Made by a program: the position numbers and the translations under genes. Shown here in pieces: positions 38,992 to 49,599 of a DNA stretch of 64,000 nucleotides. The notes under the pieces are model-generated. The model saw nothing but the letters and a program-made list of their open reading frames with translations, was not told where the DNA came from and did not search any database. Numbering within the stretch: position 1 is the first letter of the stretch; the number at the start of each line of letters is the position of its first letter. Origin of the DNA: Nostoc sp. JL33 (GTDB taxonomy: Bacteria; Cyanobacteriota; Cyanobacteriia; Cyanobacteriales; Nostocaceae); the NCBI RefSeq assembly GCF_017114985.1, contig NZ_JABXKP010000053.1, forward strand, positions 13,721 through 77,720. The letters are read 5' to 3'.

Positions 38992-39288
38992 TTACTCCTT
39001 ATTTGCAACTTCAGGATTTGCAGCTTCAGGATTTGCAGCTTCAGTATTGGGAACTTCCGGGTATAAACCGAGTTCTTTAGCTAGCTCACGCGCCACAAAA
39101 AATAAAAATTGGGCACCATCTTGATTGCCTTCATGGGCAAACATAGTTGCTACTTGTAACATTGTTTGTACTAAACCAGAATCAATCAATTCTGGCTTAG
39201 ATTCTAAAATTTCTGGTTCTTGACCATTAGGGCATTTAAGTAACTCATCAATCAGATTAAAATACAGTTGTTCGCGTTGTTCTGTCAT
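38992..39288 (-). CDS. Hypothetical protein with C-terminal EAANP repeats
   Basis: Spacing of 2 nt to the next gene; NTEAANPEAANPEVANKE tail. Confidence 0.6.
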   Translation of the reverse strand: MTEQREQLYFNLIDELLKCPNGQEPEILESKPELIDSGLVQTMLQVATMFAHEGNQDGAQFLFFVARELAKELGLYPEVPNTEAANPEAANPEVANKE

Positions 39289-39327
39289 GATAATTTTGTT
39301 GATTTGAGTGAGTAAATTGTGAATGAG

Positions 39328-39750
39328 TTACTGTTCGATACTTTGCTGCCACAGTCTTTCCAACATTTCAACTTGTTCTTTTAAAACAGCAGCACGATGA
39401 ACAAGATATCTGTCGTAAAAGAGAATCCCTAATCCAACACAAATAGGGGTTAACAAGAAGAACCATTGCAGGATAGTAGCAAATTTATATTGTTCAGCAA
39501 CAGTCAGCATTTGATGAACCACATTACGATCAGAGGATTGGATGCTAGCCTGAGGGGAATGTGTACCCTCTGTCTGGGGAGCTAAGGCGGGAGCATCTCT
39601 ACTAGTCTTGTTGACTTCCCAGGCTAAATTCTGAGATTTTACTAACTCTAGATGTCGTTCCCAAACTATGCCAAATACTACTAATTCTGGAGAAAGCACT
39701 GCTAAGGCAACTAAGCAAACTGTAAGAAGATTTAAAAGTTTGGCTTTCAT
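39328..39750 (-). CDS. Hypothetical membrane protein
   Basis: Two hydrophobic segments (LLTVCLVALAVLSPELVVFGIVW; FATILQWFFLLTPICVGLGILFY). Confidence 0.6.
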   Translation of the reverse strand: MKAKLLNLLTVCLVALAVLSPELVVFGIVWERHLELVKSQNLAWEVNKTSRDAPALAPQTEGTHSPQASIQSSDRNVVHQMLTVAEQYKFATILQWFFLLTPICVGLGILFYDRYLVHRAAVLKEQVEMLERLWQQSIEQ

Positions 39751-40780
39751 CTTAGCTCTCCCTTCCTAGGTAGTATGCACCCAGTAAGAAAATATCTTTT
39801 GCTGTTTCTCTAAAGTAGCTATATATTTCTACCTCTCAAACAGTTTTGATATTAAAATATCTGTAGACGGTAATTTTCAAAATTGTTAGTTGTCAGCTAT
39901 TTTCCTAATTCCTGCTGACCACCGACTACATAAAAGTTACCAACCTTTTCACAAAACGTAGGATTGTTCAGTCAGAAATAACGCACTTAGATTCGGGAAT
40001 CTGGTTTCATCCTACTCTCAAAAGGGAGATTAAGAAGTCCCCCCTAGTTCACTAAGCTTTCGCTCAGGAATGTTGGGGGGTAGAGGGGAATCTCTGCGTA
40101 AATCCTATACGATTTATATCAGCCGCTCTCCACAAAACAGTTTACCCCAGCCCCGTTAAGATTATTAAATTTATTAGAATAGTACTCAAAGCCTGTAATT
40201 CCCATCTGACAAGTCTTACAAAAATTTATTGGGGTATGGGTGCTAGTGTTTTTGGGAAGGGGTTCTAGTATTTTCGAGGTGGGGTTCTAGTATTTCTGCA
40301 CTCAACCTGAAAGCAATATAGGCAATGGTTAGGGGCTGTTTTTGATCCAATTTTGGGCGGACAAAACCTGCACTCAAAAGAAAATATCAATGTCTCTTGA
40401 TCAAGATATACTAATAAATTAGGAAAAACAATTAAATCTTTTGGAAGTAAATTATATTTCCATGAAAAATACAAAATATTGGAAAAAATGGTAAAAATTA
40501 TTCCTATATAGAGAATTCAATTAACCGAATCTATGCCCAAGGAGCAATAGTCAGCAATTACAAATGGTAAAATAGAAGTATGGCAAGTTAGACGTGTGCT
40601 GAAGTGATAATCAATGGGAACATCTGATAAAAGTTCTTGCTAAACTTTCAGATTTTGTAGTTTAGTTAGAATACAGAGTATATGCACTCATTGACACTAA
40701 ACTACAAATTAAATACACATTCATCTTATTGTTACAAGTAAATACTCTCTACTAATATTTAGGATTTTAGGAGTTAAATA

Positions 40781-41740
40781 ATGCGGATTGCTCAAGACGT
40801 AACAGAACTTATCGGACGAACTCCTTTAGTTCAACTGAACAAGATTCCTCAAGCTGAGGGAGTAGTAGCAAGGATAGTTGTGAAATTAGAAGGTATGAAC
40901 CCAGCGGCTTCGGTGAAAGACCGCATTGGGTTAAGTATGGTGCTCTCAGCAGAAGCATCTGGTTCAATTTTCCCTGGAAAGACCATTTTAGTAGAGCCAA
41001 CTTCCGGTAATACAGGAATTGCTCTAGCGATGGTAGCAGCAGCGCGTGGCTACCGTTTGATTTTAACAATGCCAGAGACAATGAGCCAAGAACGACGGGC
41101 TATGCTTAGAGCTTATGGTGCGTCTTTAGAATTGACACCAGGTGCTGAGGGGATGCGGGGAGCAATTCGCAAAGCCGAAGAAATTGTGGCTAATACTCCC
41201 AATGCTTTCATGCTGCAACAGTTTCGCAACCCTGCCAATCCCAAAGTTCACCAAGAAACCACCGCAGAAGAAATTTGGGCAGATACAGACGGGGAAGTAG
41301 ATATTGTTGTAGCTGGGGTAGGTACTGGTGGGACGATAACTGGTATTGCAGAAGTAATCAAACAGCGCAAGCCGACTTTTCAAGCGATCGCAGTTGAACC
41401 CAGCAACAGCCCAGTTCTCTCTGGCGGTGAAGCCGGGCCACATAAAATTCAAGGTATTGGTGCCGGATTTATCCCAGATGTTCTCCGTTTGGAATTGGTT
41501 GATGAAGTAATTAGAGTCAGCGATGAACAAGCGATCGCTTATGGGCGACGTTTAGCAAAAGAAGAAGGCTTATTATCTGGGATATCCTCTGGTGCAGCTT
41601 TGTGCGCCGCAATTCAAGTAGGTAAACGTCCAGAAAATGCCGGACGTTTAATCGTGATGATTCAGCCTTCCTTTGGTGAACGTTACCTCAGCACACCCAT
41701 GTTTCAAGATTTGTCCTTAGAAACTGCTGGGGTGCGGTAA
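40781..41740 (+). CDS. cysK: Cysteine synthase
   Basis: [58 protein letters not shown]. Confidence 0.95.
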   Translation: MRIAQDVTELIGRTPLVQLNKIPQAEGVVARIVVKLEGMNPAASVKDRIGLSMVLSAEASGSIFPGKTILVEPTSGNTGIALAMVAAARGYRLILTMPETMSQERRAMLRAYGASLELTPGAEGMRGAIRKAEEIVANTPNAFMLQQFRNPANPKVHQETTAEEIWADTDGEVDIVVAGVGTGGTITGIAEVIKQRKPTFQAIAVEPSNSPVLSGGEAGPHKIQGIGAGFIPDVLRLELVDEVIRVSDEQAIAYGRRLAKEEGLLSGISSGAALCAAIQVGKRPENAGRLIVMIQPSFGERYLSTPMFQDLSLETAGVR

Positions 41741-41800
41741 GGAGACAGGGGGACAACGGAGTAATGAATCTCTCTGTCCCTCTCATTTGGCTCTAGCGTT

Positions 41801-42550
41801 TCATTCGGTGCTTGTCCTTGTTAGCTTTGCCAATAGCGCAGGTACTTGCGAAAGACTATTAATCTTGTCCCGATCATAGAAGTCAATCTCGGAAGTCTTC
41901 TGTTCACGGTCAAGCCACACTCCCAGCATTCCAGCTTTTGTCGCAGCGATCGCATCCAACTTCAAGTTATCCCCAATGTAGATGCAATCTGATGCAGATT
42001 CTCTAAGCTGCTTACACGCGTATACAAATATCTCTGCCGATGGTTTCGCCGCTCCTGCTCTTTGGGATGTGACAACGACATCGAATTTTGAAAAAATACC
42101 ACAGTGTTTGAGTTTGTTAATCTGTTGAGCCTCTTGACCATTTGTTATGACTCCAACCTTGTACTCGTCTAATTCCCCAAGGCATTCTAGGACATCATCA
42201 AACAACTGGCACAACCCAACATAACGCTCCCAGTACTCCAACAGCAGAGCATCAGCCGTCCTATCGGAAAATACACATCCATATTCACTAAACGACTCTC
42301 GCAACTTCCCCCGTCCTGACTCCTGAAAACTTACCTGACCGTCGTAGAATTTGCGATACCACGAAGCGTTAGCTGATATCCATTTCTCTACAAATACGTT
42401 ACAGTCTTGGCTTCGTCCAGGCAAAACCTGCACGAACAGTTCCTCAGATGCACCTCTAATCGCAGCGTCATGGCGGATAAGAGTATCGTCTAAGTCGAAG
42501 AGAACAGTTTTCATTGCCAAGCTAACTATATATTCAGCCACAAATAGCAA
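41801..42550 (-). CDS. HAD-family hydrolase
   Basis: VLFDLDDTLIRHDAAI, VITNGQEAQQ, KPSAEIFVYA, YIGDNLKLDAIAATKAGM. Confidence 0.9.
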   Translation of the reverse strand: MLFVAEYIVSLAMKTVLFDLDDTLIRHDAAIRGASEELFVQVLPGRSQDCNVFVEKWISANASWYRKFYDGQVSFQESGRGKLRESFSEYGCVFSDRTADALLLEYWERYVGLCQLFDDVLECLGELDEYKVGVITNGQEAQQINKLKHCGIFSKFDVVVTSQRAGAAKPSAEIFVYACKQLRESASDCIYIGDNLKLDAIAATKAGMLGVWLDREQKTSEIDFYDRDKINSLSQVPALLAKLTRTSTE

Positions 42551-42768
42551 GATAACATCGCTACCAAAAATTTTATCCTGCTATTTGTTGTATAACTCTA
42601 AAAATTATAAGCTTAATACTCCTGTTATCGGGTTTAACACCATTTAAGGCATTGCCGTGGTCTTAACCCGTGGTTTATTTACTTAAAGAACACCGTAAAG
42701 AAAGGGTGTGTTAATTTTTGCAAGCCGAAACAATCGCATTGTCAATCGAAACAATCGCATTGTCAATA

Positions 42769-42840
42769 AAAACCCCACCCGCCAAAGCTACGCTTTGTCT
42801 CCCCTCCTTGCTTGCGGGAAGGGATTGGGGGTGGGGTGTT
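42769..42840. repeat. Dispersed palindromic repeat related to 8246-8383 core
   Basis: aaaccccacccgccaaagctacgctttgtctcccctccttgcttgcgggaagggattgggggtgggg. Confidence 0.65.
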
Positions 42841-42859
42841 AGGGATTTTTGCAAGAAAT

Positions 42860-43354
42860 CTAATGACTACACTTGCCTTGCTTTTGATGCTGTTCACCCT
42901 GCTGATTATGGTGATGATGACTATGATCATTACCGTGGGAGCAGTTTTGCAAATCTTGCTTCATCAGATTTTCGCTGATTTCTTGCAAGGACTCATCCAC
43001 AGGCTTTAAGCCAATCCAAGCATCGATCTTTTCTGCATCGAATCCTACCTCGCGGCGGTCGCCTATTTCTAACAAAGGACGGCGAATTAACAATGGCTCT
43101 CTCAACATCAGCCCCAAAGCGGTTTCTGCATCGATTTTTTCAGGAACCACCTCACCAGATTTTACCTTTGGGGAGGAAGGATTAAACCATTCGGCTACGG
43201 GGCGATCGCCAAAAAATGAACGCAACCGCTCAACTGTCCAAGATTCTGTTAGCAGGTTGTATGGTATCACCTCATGACCAGCAGCTGTTAGCAAAACCTT
43301 TTGCTTAGTACCACCTTTACAGCCTGGTTTGCTATAGAAAATTACCCTTGCCAT
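42860..43354 (-). CDS. Nitrogenase-associated ArsC/Spx-like (thioredoxin-fold) protein, NifO-like
   Basis: VIFYSKPGCKGGTKQKVLLTAAGHEVIPYNLLTESWT...LLIRRPLLEIGDRREVGF. Confidence 0.85.
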   Translation of the reverse strand: MARVIFYSKPGCKGGTKQKVLLTAAGHEVIPYNLLTESWTVERLRSFFGDRPVAEWFNPSSPKVKSGEVVPEKIDAETALGLMLREPLLIRRPLLEIGDRREVGFDAEKIDAWIGLKPVDESLQEISENLMKQDLQNCSHGNDHSHHHHNQQGEQHQKQGKCSH

Positions 43355-43423
43355 TCAACTACCTCTTAGTAAAATACTATTTGTTTATAGGGGCGCACAA
43401 ATATGCGCCCCTACCGCGTGATG

Positions 43424-44035
43424 CTAAAAGTTTTTAGCACTACACTTAACCGGATCAAACTCAAATCTCTGATTCGGATCAGTTTCGCCGTAAATGTTAA
43501 AAGTCACAGTTGGTTCATCACCCATTGCTTCTACACTGTGAATTGCATCGGGAGCGAAACTAATAATATCCCCTGGAAATAGAGTTATCTCTCCCGTCGG
43601 TTCAATTTTGTCCTGAAAATCTGGGCTAGGGGTGCGTCGCCAAAAAGTATTTTTTTCCTGGCCTTTTAACACCGCCACTACTCCCCACGTCCCATGATTA
43701 TGAATGGTTGCTTGGGTTCCCGGTGCAAATGTTACTGTTTGCACCGTCAACGGAAAACCCAATTCATCGTATAGGAGTAAAACAGAGGTTCCCGTTTTGG
43801 GCGAAGGCTCTAAATTTTGACTTCGCACCCAGTAGGAATTTACTATCAAGCGCCTTACTAGCATCCGAATTTCTGGGAGACGGCTGGCTTCATCATCCGC
43901 ACTATTAAGAACATCTTCCACCTCAGTTAAAAACCGATAAAGGCGGTAGTTTTCTCTCAACAAATCCCATGATCTTACAGATTTACAGGCTTGATACTCA
44001 CCATCCCCTGTTAGCAGCCAATCCCTACCTTTCAT
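43424..44035 (-). CDS. Cupin / cysteine dioxygenase-like protein
   Basis: VQTVTFAPGTQATIHNHGTWGVVAVLKGQEKNTFWRR...LFPGDIISFAPDAIHSVEA. Confidence 0.85.
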   Translation of the reverse strand: MKGRDWLLTGDGEYQACKSVRSWDLLRENYRLYRFLTEVEDVLNSADDEASRLPEIRMLVRRLIVNSYWVRSQNLEPSPKTGTSVLLLYDELGFPLTVQTVTFAPGTQATIHNHGTWGVVAVLKGQEKNTFWRRTPSPDFQDKIEPTGEITLFPGDIISFAPDAIHSVEAMGDEPTVTFNIYGETDPNQRFEFDPVKCSAKNF

Positions 44036-44040
44036 AACTT

Positions 44041-44211
44041 TTAGATTGAGAGCTTATAAGATTGGAGGACAAAGATCGGAGAGACATTAGGAAGACTGCC
44101 TACATCAAGTTTAGTAGGTACGTTAATAGGAGGAATGATAGAGTTACTATGAGTACCCGCTCCCAAGAGAGAGTAAGAGGAATACGATGTAGTAGATAAC
44201 CAATTGTTCAT
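44041..44211 (-). CDS. Unannotated 56-aa small protein
   Basis: MNNWLSTTSYSSYSLLGAGTHSNSIIPPINVPTKLDVGSLPNVSPIFVLQSYKLSI*; AAGGTGA RBS 6 nt before ATG; fills the gap between two co-directional genes, 5 nt from the cupin start. Confidence 0.6.
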   Translation of the reverse strand: MNNWLSTTSYSSYSLLGAGTHSNSIIPPINVPTKLDVGSLPNVSPIFVLQSYKLSI

Positions 44212-44237
44212 GACTGTTCACCTTAATTGTTGACTAA

Positions 44238-44723
44238 TTAATCATCTTCTTCTGCTGGGCGTGTCAAAATATCCAGGAGAATTCCGGCTCCAAAATCATT
44301 CTTCTCGTCTATTTGTTTGACTTTGGTGCTGATTTCTTTTGCTTGCTCAATTTCACCTAAATTCGCTAGTACTAATCCAGAAGCAGCATAAGCATTTAAG
44401 TACAATCGGATTTGTGGGTCTTCTTTGCGATTGACTAATATAGGCTTAAGTTGCTCCCAGTCATCAGGAAGTTTCTCTTGCTCTTTAATTTTATCTAATA
44501 ATTTGACTGTTGTTTGCAAAGCAAGAGAATAATTATTTTTATAATAGAAAAATCTATATGCTGCTACCAAGACATCTGTATTTTCACCAGTTTGGGCTAA
44601 AGCTTGTTGAATATACTTTTCCGATTCTGATGTGTTCTCCCAGTTTTGTGCAGCTAAAATTAATAAATTTTTGATGTCGTCTGGAACCTGGAACCATGAG
44701 AATTTGTTTGTATCAAGTTGCAT
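44238..44723 (-). CDS. TPR-like hypothetical protein
   Basis: LVAAYRFFYYKNNYSLALQTTVKLLDKI; ASGLVLANLGEIEQAKEISTKV. Confidence 0.65.
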   Translation of the reverse strand: MQLDTNKFSWFQVPDDIKNLLILAAQNWENTSESEKYIQQALAQTGENTDVLVAAYRFFYYKNNYSLALQTTVKLLDKIKEQEKLPDDWEQLKPILVNRKEDPQIRLYLNAYAASGLVLANLGEIEQAKEISTKVKQIDEKNDFGAGILLDILTRPAEEDD

Positions 44724-44793
44724 ATTGGGAGTGGGGAGTGGGGAGTGGGGAGTGGGGAGTTAGAAATTCTTAACTTCTAACTCCTAACTTTTG

Positions 44794-45390
44794 TTAAAAC
44801 AAAGTAAGAACGTACACTAAGGTAAACAGAACAATCCAAATAATGTCTACGAAGTGCCAGTAAATTTCTGTCATTTCGATGAAAGTATGATTGGTTGCAG
44901 AATATTCGCCGGGACGACGCGATCGCCACAATACACGTAATATCAATAACAGTCCGATAAAAACGTGTAAACCGTGGAACCCGGTCATGATATAAAAGCA
45001 GTTGGCGAAGACGTTGGTAGTCAGACCGTATCCTAAAGTTGAGTACTCATAAACCTGACCACCCAAGAAAATTGCACCCATGATTGCAGTAATTGCATAC
45101 CACAGTTGCATTCCCTTAAGATTATTCTTTTTAATCGCCGTATCACCGAAGTGAATAACGAAACTACTCGACACCAGAATAATGGTGTTAATTGTCGGCA
45201 CAAGTAGTTCTACTTCACTTCCTTCTGGAGGCCAAACGGCTGTAGTACCTCGGAAAAATAAATAAGTGGCAAAAAATCCTCCAAACATCAGGGATTCAGA
45301 GGCGAGGAATGTCAAAAGTCCCCAAACTCTTAAATCTGGATGTTCTTCGTGTCCTACACTGTGATCTTCGCTTGTCGTAGCTATGGTCAT
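44794..45390 (-). CDS. ctaE: Cytochrome c oxidase subunit III
   Basis: LASESLMFGGFFATYLFFRG, MTGFHGLHVFIGLLLI, YWHFVDIIWIVLFTLVY; start at MTIATTSEDHS. Confidence 0.94.
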   Translation of the reverse strand: MTIATTSEDHSVGHEEHPDLRVWGLLTFLASESLMFGGFFATYLFFRGTTAVWPPEGSEVELLVPTINTIILVSSSFVIHFGDTAIKKNNLKGMQLWYAITAIMGAIFLGGQVYEYSTLGYGLTTNVFANCFYIMTGFHGLHVFIGLLLILRVLWRSRRPGEYSATNHTFIEMTEIYWHFVDIIWIVLFTLVYVLTLF

Positions 45391-45572
45391 ATTGTTTACC
45401 CTCAAAGGTGAAGCGTCGGGCAATTCAATTCTTCACAGTCCTGATTTGCTTGTGGGATGGGTGTCTGACTTGTCCTAGATTAAGGCAGGATGCCCAAGCC
45501 CACAAGAGTTATTTCTTAACTAAGTACGGCATTTCATTAATTCGTAGCGAATTAAATTTGGTAATACCCGAC

Positions 45573-45761
45573 AATGCTAATGCATCGGCTCGTATTGTTA
45601 ATGCATCGGCTTGCATTGTTAATGTATCGGCTTACATTGTTAATGCATCGGCTTGCATTGTTAATGCATCGGCTTGCATTGTTAATGCGTCGGCTTGCAT
45701 TGTTAATGCATCGGCTTGCATTGTTAATGCGTTGGCTTGCATTGTTAATGCATCGGCTTGC
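45573..45761. repeat. 21-bp tandem minisatellite (ATTGTTAATGCATCGGCTTGC), nine units
   Basis: Nine consecutive units read directly between ctaD and ctaE. Confidence 0.96.
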
Positions 45762-45794
45762 ATTAAAAACGCTACGTTTTTACGCAAAGCTGTA

Positions 45795-47483
45795 CTAAGT
45801 ACTAGCTTCCGGTGTTGCAGATGGCTGTATTTCAAGCCTGTTATCATGACCGTAGTCATAAGGGCCATGAGTCACAACCGGCAACACTTCCCAGTTTTCA
45901 ATTGCAGGTGGTGAGCTAGTTGTCCATTCTAAAGTCAAAGCTTGCCAAGGATTATCACCAGCCAAAGGCCCCTTCAGCCAACTGTAAATCATGTTGATGG
46001 CAAAAGGAATTACCGATATCCCCAAAACAAATGAACCAAAGGTACAAATTTGATTGAGGTCGATAAATTGGGGGTCATACATTGCAACTCGTCGCGGCAT
46101 TCCTTTCAAACCCAACTCGTGCATGGGTAAAAAGGTGAGATTAGTGCCGATAAAGGTGAGGGCAAAGTGAACGCGTCCCCAGGTTTCATTCAGCATTCGT
46201 CCGGTCATTTTGGGGAACCAGTGATAAATACCGGCGTAAATGCCAAACACGGAACCGCCAAACAGAACGTAGTGGAAATGTCCTACTACATAATATGTGT
46301 CGTGGACGTGAACATCAAAGGGGGCTGTTCCCATCGTCACACCGCTTAAACCGCCCATGACAAACATCGACAACAAGCCAATGGCGAAAAGCATCGCACT
46401 GGTGAAGCGGATTTTACCACCCCAGAGGGTAGCAACCCAAGCAAAAATCTTTACGCCAGTCGGAACTGCAACGATGAGGGTGGAAATGGTGAAAAACATC
46501 CGCATCCAACCGGGTGTGCCACTGGTAAACATGTGGTGTACCCAGACGAACAAACCGACAACGCAGATGGCTACACTAGAATAAGCGATCGCTTTATAAC
46601 CAAAAATTGGCTTGCGGGAGTGAACTGGAATTACCTCCGACATGATGCCGAAGATCGGCAGAATCATTAAATATACTGCCGGGTGGGAATAAAACCAGAA
46701 TAAGTGTTGATAAATTACAACGTTACCGCCTGCATCTGGTTTAAAGAAGGAGGTGCCAAAGTTGAGGTCAAACAACAGCAGAACTAAACCGGCTGCTAAT
46801 ACAGGTGTGGAGAAAAGCGCCAGCAGGGAGGTTGCCAAGATTGCCCAGCAAAACAAGGGCACTTGATCCCATTTCATGCTGGGAACCTTCATCATCAAAA
46901 TGGTGATCACAAAGTTCAGCGAACCCAAAATTGAGGAAGTTCCCACCAAAACGATCGCAAGTATCCACATAGTTTGAGCGATTGGTGCTGTCACCAAGCT
47001 CAAAGGTGGGTAAGCTGTCCAACCAGATTGCGAACCGCCAAAAATGAAACTACCTAAAATGAGCGCACCTGCTGGTGGATTTAACCAAAAGGCGATCGCG
47101 TTTAGCTTCGGGAAAGCCATATCCCTAGCACCGACCATCAACGGCACTAAATAGTTACCAAATCCCCCAATGGCACTAGGGACAATCCACAGGAAGATCA
47201 TGATCGTCCCGTGATTGGTCATGAAAGCGTTATACAGATTGGGGTCGAGGAAGTCTGCATCTGGTGTTGCTAATTCGACACGCAGAGCGATCGCCATCAG
47301 TCCGCCGATAAGATAGAATACAAACGCCGTCACTAGGTATTGGATACCAATAACCTTGTGGTCAACATTAAATGTAAAATAGTCCTGCCATTTCCACGCC
47401 TTCGGATGGGAGGTATGGCCAGCCACCATTTCCGGTTTCTTTTCTTCTGGTGGAGTATTTCGGGGAAATTCTACCTGTGTCAT
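45795..47483 (-). CDS. ctaD: Cytochrome c oxidase subunit I
   Basis: FTFNVDHKVIGIQYLVTAFVFYLIGG, HLFWFYSHPAVYLMILP, HDTYYVVGHFHYVLFGG. Confidence 0.96.
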   Translation of the reverse strand: MTQVEFPRNTPPEEKKPEMVAGHTSHPKAWKWQDYFTFNVDHKVIGIQYLVTAFVFYLIGGLMAIALRVELATPDADFLDPNLYNAFMTNHGTIMIFLWIVPSAIGGFGNYLVPLMVGARDMAFPKLNAIAFWLNPPAGALILGSFIFGGSQSGWTAYPPLSLVTAPIAQTMWILAIVLVGTSSILGSLNFVITILMMKVPSMKWDQVPLFCWAILATSLLALFSTPVLAAGLVLLLFDLNFGTSFFKPDAGGNVVIYQHLFWFYSHPAVYLMILPIFGIMSEVIPVHSRKPIFGYKAIAYSSVAICVVGLFVWVHHMFTSGTPGWMRMFFTISTLIVAVPTGVKIFAWVATLWGGKIRFTSAMLFAIGLLSMFVMGGLSGVTMGTAPFDVHVHDTYYVVGHFHYVLFGGSVFGIYAGIYHWFPKMTGRMLNETWGRVHFALTFIGTNLTFLPMHELGLKGMPRRVAMYDPQFIDLNQICTFGSFVLGISVIPFAINMIYSWLKGPLAGDNPWQALTLEWTTSSPPAIENWEVLPVVTHGPYDYGHDNRLEIQPSATPEAST

Positions 47484-47570
47484 ATTTTTTACCCTTATGC
47501 AAAGTCCAGGGTCAAACGTCCAAAGTAATCAAATTTGACTCTTGTACAGACGCAATTAATCGCTTGTACA

Positions 47571-47594
47571 GACGCGATTAATCGCGTCTCTCCT
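47571..47594. repeat. Palindrome CAGACGCGATTAATCGCGTCTCTC, same family as 4634-4657
   Basis: Direct reading; preceded by the imperfect copy TACAGACGCAATTAATCGC. Confidence 0.8.
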
Positions 47595-48579
47595 GACCAA
47601 TGACTACTGACTCTAAAGTTGCTGCACTAATTCCCATATCATGGGTGTGGGGCGCGAGAAACTCTGATGTTGATAAGTCGGCTGGATTAATTGCAACGAC
47701 TTGATTTAAGTTTTGCTGTTGAGCGATCTGATTTTCTGTCCGCCAGCTATTATATTCTTCTGGTGTGTGGACAATTACCTGTGTCCGCATTGAACCGTGA
47801 TAACCACCGCACAACTCAGCACAAACTACGGGATATGTACCGGGTTTGGTGGCGACAAATCGTAATTCAGTGGGGATACCGGGAAGTGCATCTTGTTTGA
47901 GGCGGAAGTTTGGCACCCAGAATGAGTGAATTACATCCTGTGCTGAAAGGTTGAGTTGCACATCAGCACCGACGGGTATGTGCAATTCCCCAGAGGTAAT
48001 GCCACTATCGGGGTAATTAAATATCCAGGCGTACTGTATCCCTTTGACATCGACAACTAAATCGGCTGGTTTGTTTAGGGTTTGAGGAGACGCGCCGATG
48101 CCAATTGTTGGGGCAATTGATGGAGCAGTTGTTGCTTGGGAGGTATCGCTTAATGTAGCTGCAAGAGCAGTTCCCGGCATATGTGCAGCATGAGCTACTG
48201 AATGAGGATGACCCGCAGGATCAAAGCCGCCCATTCGGTTAAAAACATCTACACTGTAGATGCCCAAGAGGAGGACAATCGCTGTTGGAATTGCTGTCCA
48301 AAAGACTTCTAAAGGCAAGTTCCCTTCTATTGGCACGCCATCGGTATCGTCACCCGGACGGCGACGAAACTGAATCAAAAAAACTACAATTGTTCCTTCT
48401 ACCACCAAGAAGAGTGCGATCGCAATGGTAAACATGACGTTAAAAAAACCGTCTACCAAAGGCGCTTGTAACGATGCTTGCACCGGCATGAGAGTGTGGT
48501 TTTGACCAATCCAAATGCTGATTGCTGTAACTACTATCCCAGCAACCAGAGTCCATAGTGAAACAGGAACTTGTTGCAT
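47578..48579 (-). CDS. ctaC: Cytochrome c oxidase subunit II
   Basis: VIHSFWVPNFRLKQDALPGIPTELRF, VVCAELCGGYHGSMRTQVIV. Confidence 0.95.
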   Translation of the reverse strand: MQQVPVSLWTLVAGIVVTAISIWIGQNHTLMPVQASLQAPLVDGFFNVMFTIAIALFLVVEGTIVVFLIQFRRRPGDDTDGVPIEGNLPLEVFWTAIPTAIVLLLGIYSVDVFNRMGGFDPAGHPHSVAHAAHMPGTALAATLSDTSQATTAPSIAPTIGIGASPQTLNKPADLVVDVKGIQYAWIFNYPDSGITSGELHIPVGADVQLNLSAQDVIHSFWVPNFRLKQDALPGIPTELRFVATKPGTYPVVCAELCGGYHGSMRTQVIVHTPEEYNSWRTENQIAQQQNLNQVVAINPADLSTSEFLAPHTHDMGISAATLESVVIGQERRD

Positions 48580-49105
48580 ACATGCTACCTGTGTAAACCG
48601 TCTTTTAAGGTGTGATTTTCTGGTATTAGGTTTTAGGGCAGAGGTTACAGGTTACAGGTAATAGGAATTCATCTATTCCCTGTAACCTGTACCCTATTCC
48701 CTTGTTCTTTCCCTATTCCCTACTCCCTACTCCCCATTCTCTTATTAACTTTCTAACGTGCAGCCATAAAAAATGGGGGAAACTTCCAGATTTTTTCCAT
48801 ATCTTTCCCCCATAAAATTACAAATTATATTTCAACTCCTATGACAAAGTTAGCCCTTACTTACAGAAAAGCTAGTTGTTCCAAGAGGCACTGTTAGCCC
48901 TAATATTGATTAGGCTATATTAGCAGCAAGTTTAAGTTTGTTAATAGCTAACATTTTGCGATTTACGGATTTGTTTACTGTGAACTTTTTATTAGTTCCG
49001 GTAAACATTTAGTATTCCCCTCAAGTTACCTTGCCTAGCGCATTTGCGCTTTATACAAACAGTACCTCCTTGAATGAACAACAATTTTGACTAGCTCCAA
49101 AAACC

Positions 49106-49405
49106 TTAATTGTTTAATGCAACATGGGTGTAACAGTTCTTCGGACAAATCCGTGAGCAAGCTTCACAACCAATACAGTTATCGGGAGAAGTAACTGCCA
49201 TTACTTTCCGTTCAACTTCTTCTTCGTCTTCGTCTTCTACAAATTCCCCTTCTTCATTAAGCGCCTTCAAACCTAGCACATTGTACCCGCATACTTTAAC
49301 GCATCTGCCACAGCCGATACATTTGTCCTTGTCGATTTCCTGAGCAAATTTTGGTGTCCAAGTCTTACCGCCAAACGTCAAACCTGTTACTTGTGCCATG
49401 AATAA
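49106..49405 (-). CDS. fdxB: 4Fe-4S ferredoxin III, nif-specific
   Basis: [43 protein letters not shown]...[19 protein letters not shown]. Confidence 0.92.
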   Translation of the reverse strand, partial: LFMAQVTGLTFGGKTWTPKFAQEIDKDKCIGCGRCVKVCGYNVLGLKALNEEGEFVEDEDEEEVERKVMAVTSPDNCIGCEACSRICPKNCYTHVALNN

Positions 49406-49599
49406 ATCCTCGGCAATTTTGCCTGCCAATCTGTTTGTCCTTTAATCATCATATTATCCTAATCTTTTGTTTGTTTGTATTCAAAGCTTACTTTTATCTC
49501 ATCAAAATTCGATGACTTTGAACACAATGGTAAATTGTTTTTATTTCAATTTATAGATGAAAATTATTGCCAATAATTATTATGAATGTTTAAATTTTC

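Noticed and set aside
40265-40474. 69-aa minus-strand ORF
   Set aside because: AT-rich intergenic, no RBS or recognizable motif; likely chance.
45408-45914. ORFs 45408-45914, 45574-45798 and 45632-45868
   Set aside because: Same artefact from the second 21-bp repeat; their ends run into ctaD and ctaE.
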